Shown here one piece after another: positions 12,047-21,412 of a DNA stretch of 64,000 nucleotides. A program made the position numbers and the translations under genes. Source of the stretch: Pollenia angustigena (lineage: Eukaryota; Arthropoda; Insecta; Diptera; Polleniidae). The stretch lies in the NCBI GenBank assembly GCA_930367215.1, contig OV884059.1:49756957-49820956 (forward strand), in the 5' to 3' direction. Below the pieces are notes generated by a model. The model was given only the letters and a program-made list of their open reading frames with translations. It did no database searches and was not told the DNA's origin. Position 1 is the first letter of the stretch. Every line of letters begins with the position of its first letter.

Positions 12047-12772
12047 ATGGAGTCCATTAAATTAGAGATTGAAAATTTAAAAACCAAAGTAGATTCTATT
12101 GTGTCGCAGCAGCAACAAATATCAAACATTTTGGCGGAAAATAATGTTTTGCTCCGAAGAAATCTAGGGCTTTTTGAAGTCACACAAACACTATTTCCAA
12201 TAAACTTGAAAGAAAACATTCAAAAATTGGAGAAGGATTTAAGCTCAAAAAACCAAATTGATATGGTAAGTGTAAACATATTAAATTTAAATATAGTATA
12301 TACGTTTTTAAAACCTTTTTATCATTTTGCAATAAGCATATTGTTTTATTTCGTATTCACTTTTAGAGTTGCTTCGTATTTCATTATGCGTCGCATTTTA
12401 CGCGGAAATTTGAAAAATATTACACATATATTTACAAAGGAGCTACTGGTTTCCCATAATTTTGATGGAACGAAAGAGAAAAAGTCGTTCAAAAATAAAA
12501 ATGTGCTTAATGCGCATTATGGTGAGTATTTTTTTTTAATTTGAAAAGTTACATCTATTTATTAGTTAATTATGTAGTCACAAATCCAAACTACACTCAT
12601 TTTAATAATTAAATTATCTATTTATTTATTTTATACAGAATCTACAAAGAAAGAGGGGTACACCTATGAAGATTTTACAAAAGAGTTCAGAATAATCTTT
12701 CGGAAGATGAAAAATACATATAATAAAGATAAAGCCAGAAAGTACAAGAAGCAAAAAGAAAACATTAATTAA
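12047..12772 (+). CDS. DUF4806-like accessory protein, three exons
   Basis: Exon 1 (12047-12265) encodes a coiled-coil start (MESIKLEIENLKTKVDS, QQQQIS) and FPINLKENIQKLEKDL, then GTAAGT. Exon 2 (about 12367-12521) encodes RRILRGNLKNITHIFTKEL and NFDGTKEKKSFKN, the DUF4806 core. It ends at GTGAGT, and exon 3 (12639-12772, after TTATACAG) runs on in phase to KKQKENIN and a stop. Exon 2 to exon 3 joins cleanly. Exon 1 to exon 2 does not keep phase with the best splice sites, so either a small indel has broken it or another site is used. Such proteins accompany this transposase family in insects and cnidarians; the role is unknown. Confidence 0.6.
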
Positions 12773-12883
12773 AAAATGCTAAAATTTAAATATGTACCTC
12801 AAAGTAAAATAAAAATTTTATATTATTATAAGGTCTAAAATTTTGTTTTTTTAATAATTTTTTTGTCGTGAAGGCGACATTGT

Positions 12884-13156
12884 CATGCATGGGGTGATGA
12901 ACGACAAAATAGGCGGCATTGTCATGCATGGGGTCGTGAACGACAAAATAGGCGACATTGCCATGCATGGGGACCTGAACGACAAAATAGTCGACATTGT
13001 CATGCATGGGGTCGTGAACGACAAAATAGGCGGCATTGTCATGCCTGGGGTCGTGAACGACAAAATAGGTAACATTGTCATGCATGGGGTCGTGAACGAC
13101 AAAATAGGCGACATTCCCATGCATGGGGTCGTGAGCGACAACATAGGTGACATTGT
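12884..13156. repeat. 39-bp minisatellite, seven units
   Basis: CATGCATGGGG (with small variants) recurs at 12884, 12923, 12962, 13001, 13040, 13079 and 13118, exactly every 39 bp. Units include GTCGTGAACGACAAAATAGG and CGACATTGT. Because 39 is a multiple of three, all frames stay open across it, which explains the long repetitive ORFs here on both strands; I do not consider them genes. GAC/GTC-rich text continues to about 13330. It lies just inside the right end of the CACTA-like element. Confidence 0.9.
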
Positions 13157-13351
13157 CGTCTATGTAATCTTCCGATCGTATGAACGACATGAAGAGCGAC
13201 AATGTCTTTCTTTGTGTCGTGCACGATTCTCGCGACACTTGTTCGAAAATGTCGTTGACGGTTTGTTCTGGCTGTCCCTCATTTGTCGTGCAGAAATTAA
13301 CATTGTCGTGCATCCGTCCTCAAGGATGTCTTAAAGACGAGCCCAACTGGG

Positions 13352-14226
13352 CTACTAAAAACATTTGATACTGTCAAACAGCCAAACATAAAGAAAACAA
13401 AAAAAAAATCATGGCGGACTAAAATGTAAGCAAATTTTGACACTATCGAAAAAAACAACTGAACAGCTGATCACTTGCATGTACTTGTAATAAATATACT
13501 TTGCACACAACACAATGTTTTTTTTATCACTCTCCTCTGTTACTGTATCCTTTCCTTTGCTAAAGAAGAAATGTAACCAAAAACGGCAGCAGACCGACTC
13601 AATATGTTTTTCGCCATCATTCTAAAAAATTGAATACGGTATTATGTTTCTTATAATGTTGTTTCTGCTATTGTTTTTCTTATAGTTTTTTTTTTACCAA
13701 CTTTGAAACCAACCAAAAATGTATTTTGTTTCTCATAATGTTGTTTAAAAATAGTGAAACGTTTGTTTACCTGCTATTGTTTTTGTTGTTTTTTTACTAC
13801 AAACCTCGTCACGCTATTTTATCACCTTTCTTATTGTTGTTTTTTTTTTACCAACTTTGAAACCAACCAAAAATGTATTTTGTTTCTCATAATGTTGTTT
13901 AAAAAGAGTGAAACGTTTTGTTGCTTACGATCAAATAAAAAAATGCAAAAAGACGACAACATTAAAGAGCGTTAAATATTTCATACAAAATTATGAAAAC
14001 TCGACACCAATAACGCGTTTATTATATTTTTGAAGAGTTGTCCACATTTTTGTTGGTAAAATAAAAATCAAACACAAATAGAAATTAAAAAAATTTTCAA
14101 ACAAGCGTTTGTTTGAAAATAATTCGGCAATAATTTTTTCTGTGTATTATAATGATCAAATCTCTGCTTCGTGTTTTTCCAAACATGATTTCATGTTTTT
14201 AGTGTATAATTTTTCGCTACAACAGG
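13352..14226. other. AT-rich DNA with a ~154-bp internal duplication
   Basis: A block with ACCAACTTTGAAACCAACC and TTTGTTTCTCATAATGTTG occurs at about 13690-13760 and 13844-13915. Nothing else is supported. Confidence 0.5.
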
Positions 14227-14377
14227 AGGATCAGGTTTTGTTACCGGGATTTTAAAAACGTAATCTACGACTTGCTATATGAAAGTTTCTATTCTTTTGA
14301 TTGGAATAGCATTTACTTTATGAGTTCTGTTGATGATCAGCTAGCATTTTTGGAAAACAATATTCTATCCCTATATG

Positions 14378-15799
14378 GGCAAATCCTGCGTGACGAACGC
14401 TACACGCGCACGCGTTTTCTCATTGAAATATACACATTTTTTGGTCTTTCAAAAAAGATAGCTTCAACTTATATATAGTGTTTACTGACATTAATATATA
14501 CTTACGAATGGCTTCCCTGTAGGAAGTCAAACACATTTATAACTAACTTTAAACTGGTTTTTTAATAACCACATCTAGTTGATTAAGTGACTTTTTTCCT
14601 TGCCGACGACTCATTATTTTAACATGGGCATGTCATAGGCAGTAGTCAATTGGCCATCATTGCATGACTTTTTAACTGACTACTAACTACTTATTTTTCA
14701 ACCTATGTGTAATTAATTAAAAGTATTGTCAGTTTATAATAAATTATTTAAATTTAAAATTTTTGCCAAAAAAAATATATGTACATATGAACCTGCATAC
14801 ATATGCATATCTTTATATATTTTGTTATAGAAATAATTATTTATGAAAATTTTGCATTAAACGTCCCTAAATGATGATGTATAATAGTCCTGAAATAAAT
14901 ACGCCACATAATTGCTAGTACATAAACAGATTTGTATTGATTCATTTTTTAATTATTTTAAAATGTTTGTATATTTTTTTTCATTTGACTTCATGGCATG
15001 CTTGTTTTACTTATTTTGATTTTATTTGTGTTTTACGTGTGCCTTCTTGGTTGATATCTGCATGAGATTTAAACCAATTTGTAGTCATTTAAAAAAAAGT
15101 TAATTTATAGTTAGAGTTTTTTGCAACTGACTTTTTTATTTACTACAGGGTTATATCATAGTTTCTTAGCAAGTATTTGTTGCGAAATAATTGATCACAA
15201 AGTTTTGTGACGCACGCTACAAAAAGTGGAAGTAACTTCAAAGGTTGAAGTGCGTTTTCCTAATTTTTAGCGAATTTTGCATGATAAGGTATACAAAATC
15301 TGATTCCTAAATGAAAGATGAGTATAAGAGAATTCTAAATGCACTTATTTGCAGTCAAAAAATGTTGTGATTTTTTTACAAAAGCCGTGAACCCTTTGTG
15401 ACGCACGCTACATAACGCACGCTACAGTTTTTCCAGGAGTATTTTATTATTATATTTTATTTATTTTAACAAAACAAATTATATTAAAATGAATTGCATT
15501 TCTTTAACTAATTTGTTAACTAATGAATATCAACTTTTATTTTAACGAAATTTATATTTTGATAAGTTTGCTCTAAGTGCTATTTTATGCACAAAAATCA
15601 CCTAAAATAATGCTAAATTCACGTATTTTATTAAAAAATCAGCAGTGGGGTAGGATTTGGTAAAAATTATTGCATTGATGATCATTGAAATGCATATTTT
15701 TTAATATAAAAATGAAATTAAACATCTAGTCTTATATTCCGTTAAAAAAAAATCATTTGAAAAATTTTTGGTTGGTGGACTGTTTCTGGGATTTGCACA
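14378..15799. mobile_element. Unclassified insertion with short inverted ends
   Basis: It interrupts the non-LTR fragment between ...LSLY and YDETV... The ends GGCAAATCC and GGATTTGCAC are inverted, and ATATG flanks both sides (about 14373-14377 and 15800-15804). Inside, near the left end and at 15210-15420, a motif GTGACGCACGCTACA recurs. No coding capacity seen. Confidence 0.5.
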
Positions 15800-15940
15800 T
15801 ATGATGAAACTGTGCCTTTAATAAGGAAAAAAATTACAATTAAGAACAAACCGTGGTTCACCAAAAACATTGAGCAATCCATACAACGTAGGGATTTAGC
15901 TTACTCTAGATGGAAACGTTTTAGATCAGCAGGACTTATA

Positions 15941-16235
15941 CTACATTTACATTTGGTCGAAATCTTGTATATTTGATTTAAAATCTTCTTCGAAATCTAG
16001 TGCGTTTACATTATACTTTTTTGACATTAGCGAGATTTTGTTTTTATAACAAAACAACTGACTAAAAGTTTTTCGTTACACATACAAACACAAAAAGAAA
16101 TACATATCCATTAAAAAATTTGCATTACCTTTTATTAATAATCAGCGATATTTATTTTATGAATATCTAGTCAAAAACAACTAGATTTGGCTCGAAATCT
16201 CGTAAGTACTAGATTTTGCGTAGGTGTAAATGCAG
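15941..16235. mobile_element. MITE with TA target duplication
   Basis: The ends CTACATTTACA and TGTAAATGCAG are inverted with one mismatch. They are flanked by TA at 15939-15940 and 16236-16237. It interrupts the non-LTR coding text between WKRFRSAG and DEFRSDRR. The length and TA site fit a mariner/Tc1-type MITE; the class is inference. Confidence 0.7.
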
Positions 16236-16582
16236 TAAAAGGGATGAATTCCGCTCTGATAGAAGGGATGTTAATAATCAAATAAGACTGGCTAAATCCA
16301 ACTATTATACTAAACGTTTAGGCGGTATGAACTAAGTCCCCAATGAACTAACTCCCCAATCCCAAAATAAACTAAGTCCCCAAATTTTGGGACGTCGTTC
16401 ATTTATGGGAAAAACCCGAAAAAGCCAATATGAACTAAGCCCCAAACAGGTGAACCAAGTCCCTAAACAGGAATGAACTAAGACCCCAATTTCACCAAAT
16501 TTCCACAAGAGTGAAAAAAGTCCTCTAATAAAAGTGAACTAAGCCCCCAAATTAAAAAAATATAGAAATTGTTTTGGGCCTC

Positions 16583-17016
16583 CATGGTATAACAAAGACC
16601 GGCTTCGCTAACTCAATCTTCTCTGTATAGCCGGCCTTCGGCCGGGCGCAAGGATTTTCTGCAGAGAAGCTTTAGTTAGCGAAGCCGGTCTTTGTTATAC
16701 CATAGAGGAGAAAATCCTTGCGCCCGGCCAAAGGCCGGCTATACAGAGAAGCTTTAGTTAGCGAAGCCGGTCTTTGTTATACCATAGAGGAGAAAATCCT
16801 TGCGCCCGGCTGAGGGCCTGCTATACAGAGAAGCTTTATTTAGCAAAGCCGGTCTTTGTTACACCATAGAGGAGAAAATCCTTGCACCTGGCCGAAGGCC
16901 GGCTATACAGAGAAGCTTTAGTTAGAGAAGCCGGTCTTTGTTATACCATAGAGGAGAAAATCCTTGCGCCCGGCCGAAGGCCTGCTGTTCAGAGAAGCTT
17001 TAGTTAGCGAAGCCGC
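16583..17016. repeat. 82-bp GC-rich tandem repeat
   Basis: AGAGAAGCTTTAGTTAGCGA recurs at 16663, 16745, 16827, 16909 and 16991, exactly every 82 bp. Each unit includes CGGTCTTTGTTATACCATAG and a palindromic CCGGCC..GGCCGG core. The first part (16583-16655) is in inverted orientation. It is strikingly GC-rich against the AT-rich surroundings and is bracketed by direct repeats of CAAGAGTGAAAAAAGTCCTC at 16506 and 17027. Confidence 0.9.
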
Positions 17017-17185
17017 AAGAGTGAAAAAAGTCCTCTAATGAAAGTGAACTAAGCCCCCAAAAAATAATTTAGGGGCTTAGTTCATTTTATTTTTTGAGGA
17101 CTTCGTTCATATGTACTAACTCCCCAAAAAATAAAATGAACGATGTCCCTAAAAACGTGAACGAAGTCCCAAATATCGTTGTTGT

Positions 17186-18062
17186 TTTTATTCCCTTCAC
17201 CACAGGTAAAAGGGTATATATAAGTTTGTCATAACGTTTGTAATTTCCACAATATTGATTTAAGACCCCATAAAGAGAAGTTGATTTAACGATGTCCGTC
17301 TGTCCGTCTTACGTTTGATATGTGTTTTCCGGATAATACAGACATGATAGCGTCTAGGTTGTTTAACATTTATGTTACATACAGTCCACCATTTCTTGCT
17401 ATTGAAATTCAAACAGATCGGTCCAAAAATGACGTAGATATGAGCAAAAACCACGACTACCTCTAAATTTTTCCAAAAATCCCTTGTTTTTGTATTTTTT
17501 TTATTTCTGTATATCTTGAGAACGGCAAGAGCCAAAGTTTCCAAATTAGGTACACACATATAGGTTGCCAATACACACCATCCTACAAAATGTGGGCGGG
17601 ATTGGAGAAGTGGGCGTGGTACCTTCCGTACAAAAAAAATTAAAAATTTTATGAAATTTAAGGGCTGCCATATGTCCTATGGATATGACTTATATATCAA
17701 AATATCGGAAATTTTTAGTAGAACATATTTTATGAAAAACTCGGGAAAATCGGTTCAGTTACAAAAAAGTAATGACCAAAATTAAATTTTTTTTTTTAAA
17801 TACCCAACTTTCGGGAACCATAGATCTCCCCGAGTCCAAGCTTTATAACTAAAGTAAATGGTAAATTTCTTCTTCAACACGTCGGTATATAAATCTGCCA
17901 AATCGGTTAAAAAATGGCAGAGTTATAACCGAAATACTGAATCCACAAAAATTACTCTTTTTTATAATTAACTTTGTTAAAATATATATTTACAAGTTTA
18001 TATAAATGTTTATATATAAATATAACTTAAGTAAATGGTAAAATTCTTCCTTAACACGTCGG
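17186..18062. repeat. R1 repeat, left part (right part at 33584)
   Basis: It begins TTATTCCCTTCACCACAGG and is collinear with 907-2104. It ends at AACACGTCGG where the jockey element is inserted and resumes at 33584 with ACGTCGGTATATAAAAC. The minus-strand ORF at 17571-17260 is part of the repeat and not credible as a gene. Confidence 0.8.
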
Positions 18063-18366
18063 ACCGAAAACAAATACCCCTCAAATGCAGGTTGCAAATC
18101 AAGTAAACACAAATGCAATTCAAGCCCCCCAGCCTAGTAATAACAGAACCTCTTACGCTAACGTCCTAAAATCAAACCATCAGCCAATGCAAGGTGCCTC
18201 GCCAAGTAATGATGAAACTCCGGTTTCTAATTTAAGTCGTTTAGAAAAAACCATGGAAACATTAATGCAAACAGTAAATAATTTTACGAACACAATGGGT
18301 AATATGATGCATGAAATGCTTAGAATGCAATCGATGTTATTGCAAGGTGTACTTAACAAACCATGA
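18063..18366 (+). pseudogene. jockey-type ORF1, C-terminal remnant
   Basis: In-frame coding text runs from the truncated 5' end of the element (18064) to TGA at 18364-18366. It has a low-complexity Q/N-rich start, RTSYANVLKSN, then a helical tail rich in M and Q (METLMQTVNNFTNTMG). The zinc knuckles of a complete ORF1 are missing because the element is 5'-truncated. The stop overlaps the ORF2 start as ATGA. The parallel remnant in the other jockey lineage is at 47440-46910. Confidence 0.7.
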
Positions 18367-20232
18367 ACTGTTTAAAAATTTGTTTTTGGAACGCAAACGG
18401 CATCCGCCAACATAAAAATGAATTAGAATACTTTCTTAAAAATAAACAAATTGATGTCATGATGATTTCTGAAACTCATTTGACCTCAAGAAATACGTTT
18501 AAAATAAATGGTTATATACTATATGAAACCAAGGACCCACGAGATAGAGCTTGTGGAGGTTCTGCCATTTTAATAAAAACCCGAGTCAAACACTACCTAA
18601 TGTGTGATCATCGTGAAGATTATCTCCAAGCAACGAACATTTGCGTTGAGGAATTAAATAGAAACCTAGTAATTTCATCGTTATACTCTCCGCCTAGATT
18701 TTCAATATCGGAGGACCAATATTATAAATATTTTAAATCATTAGGACCGTGTTTCCTAGCCGCTGGCGATTATAACGCTAAACATACCTTCTGGGGGTCG
18801 CGACTTATAACGCCAAAGGGTCGTGTTTTATTTAACACAATTTCTAAAATGGATTTAAATGTGGTAGCGAGCGGACAACCAACATATTGGCCCACTGATC
18901 ATCAAAAAATACCAGATGTCATCGATTTCGGCGTGGTTAAAAACATTCCTATAGAAACGATTCATGTTGAAGCCTCCCTAGAATTATCTTCCGACCACAC
19001 ACCTACAATTGTTACTATAATGAACCCCAATAGAATTGTACCTCCGACTGGATACATAGCGACGACAGCTACGCAAATTAATTGGTTAAAATATAAAAAA
19101 TATCTCAGTACCCATTGCACAGAAAATATTCCGCTCAGTACACCGGATTATGTAGATCGCTCTATTGACAATTTTGACAGTTTTCTGAAACTAGCTGTTC
19201 AACATTCCAGCGATACCCCCAAAAAAATTAAAAATACTAAAATATATTCTTCAGATGTCGAGCGGCTCTTGACTGAAAAAAGGAGAGTTCGAAGAGAGTG
19301 GCAACTTTACAGATCCCCGCAACTTAAGATTTTATTAAAAGAGTGCACAAAAAAGCTAAGAAAGTTACTGCAGAATCAGAAAACGGCTTCTCTAGAAAAA
19401 TATCTTAAGGAACTTGATGCAACTCAACAATCTGACTACTCATTATGGCGTGCAGCTAGAAATCTAAAAAGGCCAGTTATATCTAAGCCACCATTAAGAA
19501 ACTTGAATGGTAATTGGGCAAGAAACGATATTGAAAAAGGAAATCTGTTTGTTAGTCACTTGAAAAACGTATTTACACCAAATATATTTCACAATATTGC
19601 GGTCGAGTTACCACCTGTTGCTTCTAGAGCAGCTATTCCCCTCAGATTTGAGTTAAGAGAAATCGAAAAGGCTATTTGCGACTTAAACACTAAGAAGGCA
19701 CCTGGTATTGATAAAATCAGTAATAAAATGCTTTTGGAGCTACCTCGCATAGCAAAGAAAATTATTCTTTTTATTTTTAATGCTATTTTACGCCTTGAAT
19801 ACTATCCTGAAAAATGGAAGGTTTCCTTAGTTACCATGATACCAAAGCCAGGTAAAGATCATACAAAAGTTGAGTCTTATAGGCCTATTAGCTTATTATC
19901 AAATATGTCAAAGCTGTTTAAGAAATTATTAGTTTCAAAATTAACACCGATTTTAAGTGAAAATAGATGTATTCCAAACCATCAGTTCGGATTTAGAAGA
20001 AAACACAGCACAATCGAACAGACTCATCGAATAGTAAATGTCATAAGAAAAGCATTTGAAGAAAAGAAATATTGCTCAGCACTCTTCATCGATGTTTCGC
20101 AAGCTTTTGATAAAGTCTGGCATGAAGGCTTATTACATAAATTGAAGCAAAATTTACCAGCAAACACACACAAGCTGCTAGAAAGCTACTTAGTCGGTCG
20201 TCAATTTATTATTAAAGAACGAAATTTCTTAA
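18363..20232 (+). pseudogene. jockey-type ORF2, 5' part (endonuclease + RT start), cut by BEL
   Basis: Encodes the APE-type endonuclease (FWNANGIRQHKNE, ISETHLTS, AGDYNAKHTFWGS, LSSDHTP) and the first part of reverse transcriptase (MIPKPGKD, YRPISLLS, HQFGFRRKHST, LFIDVSQAFDKVWH). The frame is open for about 623 codons until the BEL LTR begins at 20233. It resumes at 29925. The ORF2 start ATG overlaps the ORF1 stop. Target duplication of the whole jockey element is ACGTCGG (18056-18062 and 33584-33590). Jockey clade assigned from motif style. Confidence 0.88.
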
Positions 20233-20944
20233 TGTTTAATTCAGCGGATACTGAATTGGGTTAAACTAGTTTGTTTAACCTTATTTTGTTTGTTGAGCCT
20301 ATTCTACAGGGCAATGAGCCGAGTAGCGTTTGGAGAATTGTTCCGGCAGTAACACCAGGACAATTAGATTTAGTAACTCAAGCACTTGGAACTTGGTTAC
20401 AAATGGCGAGGAGAAAGTAATCACAAATGTTAGTTTTGGTTGCTTATTAAAAACTTTCTCATTTCTTTATTTAGATTTTTTGTCTTATATACTAATTAAT
20501 TAATTACTAGAACTTGCAAACAAAAAAAAAACATTAAAATTAAAAACAAAAAGAACAATTTAAAGTGCTGAGTAATTTCAACCTTGCAATAAAGTATCAA
20601 GTTACAAAAAAAATGTTGAATTAAAAAAATAACAAACTCTAAAAACAGACAAGTTAATAAACTCTAAAAACATTGTATCTTGCTGACCAGGTATTTATGT
20701 CGTTATGTGGGTCATTGCATGCAACGATCAGTTCTGCTTGTTCAGCAGAAGGGTGCAAAGAACTCTAGCAGACAAACAAATAGAACTAAATAATCAAACA
20801 AAAATATAAATCAGCAAAATACAATGTGATACAAAATAATTGATACAATAAAAAAGTTAAAATATTAAAAATAATTGATGCAATAAACAAAGACTATATT
20901 ATTAACTATATTTATTGTAAAGATGAACTGTGAATGTATGAACA
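20233..20944 (-). repeat. BEL 3' LTR
   Basis: 712 bp, 3' LTR relative to the minus-strand coding direction. TG...CA ends; matches the other LTR at all but two positions by eye. Confidence 0.93.
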
Positions 20945-20983
20945 TGCACCCCCGTTGACGCTACGCTCAGTTAGCATTTATCT

Positions 20984-21412
20984 TCAAACTTGGATAGTAA
21001 ATTTCTGTCGAGGGGCTGGCGACGGAGCTTGAATGTTGTTAGATGTTTGAGGTATTTCTGGAATTTGGGTAGGATTTGACCTTTTGCGTAACCATGCTCT
21101 AATTAAGAGGTAAATGATGGATATTGCAATGATGATTAACGCAGAGTATGCAATGGTGGTGTTGTGTTTTGAGGATGGGTGAGATTGCAGCTTGGACGCG
21201 TTCAGGGCTTCTAGTTTCTGTTGCGCAGCTGTCAATTTGATGAGTTGTTGTGCGATTTGGTCTGGGCTTGGTAAAGCGGTAGTGCCATTGATGTGGTTAA
21301 TTCTAGACGTGTATTGATCGGATAATTCTGAAATATTACCCAGGCTAGTGTAGGATGAAGAGATATTTGTTGATATTGATTGTTGTCCATATATGTATGT
21401 GGATGGAATCAT
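20984..21412 (-). pseudogene. env-like C-terminal segment, frame-shifted
   Basis: 142-residue open frame with a membrane span (about residues 86-108, hydrophobic AYSALIIIAISIIYLL) followed by basic residues and a short proline-rich tail. It overlaps the end of the long pol/env frame but in a different frame, so it is the membrane anchor of the env-like protein separated by a frameshift near 21410. The ATG is internal and need not be a real start. Type I membrane topology is inferred. Confidence 0.7.

Larger units (their letters stand above)
2930..13351 (+). mobile_element. CACTA/EnSpm-like DNA transposon, split by a Transib element
   Basis: The proposed ends are short inverted repeats, CCCAGTTGGC at 2930-2939 and GCCCAACTGGG at 13341-13351, flanked by CT on both sides (2928-2929 and 13352-13353). 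The body is 2930-2952 plus 9035-13351; the part between is a Transib insertion. Inside are, in order, a 105-bp GAC-rich tandem array, a transposase pseudogene, a DUF4806-like spliced gene and a 39-bp GAC-rich tandem array. Repeated subterminal motifs on both sides suit CACTA elements, whose transposition proteins bind subterminal repeats. The transposase and DUF4806 pairing is well supported; the exact ends and 2-bp target duplication are inference. Confidence 0.55.
14227..16320 (+). pseudogene. Non-LTR retrotransposon ORF2 fragment, split by two insertions
   Basis: Plus-strand coding text typical of the linker between endonuclease and reverse transcriptase: FCYRDFKNVIYD..DWNSIYFMSSVDDQLAFL (14232-14377), then KKITIKNKPWFTKNIEQ and RRDLAYSRWKRFRSAG (about 15802-15940), then DEFRSDRRDVNNQIRLAKS and YYTKR (16247-16320). 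It continues beyond the Mutator-like insertion at 35455 as RNTWKTIRDIGIGKAVK and DVDELNNIF to about 35577. The intervening segments are separate DNA insertions (14378-15799, 15941-16235). Clade not determined. No catalytic motifs remain. Confidence 0.75.

Noticed and set aside
12786..13334. Long repetitive ORFs on both strands (plus 12885-13334, minus 13313-12786)
   Set aside because: They lie in a 39-bp tandem repeat; 39 is divisible by three, so all frames stay open. No known domain.
16583..17016. Repeat array as a CRISPR or rDNA spacer
   Set aside because: Strict 82-bp tandem units with no spacers and no rRNA sequence nearby.
17260..17571. Minus-strand 103-codon ORF in R1
   Set aside because: The frame is not kept in the other R1 copies at 203 and 907; chance ORF in a repeat.
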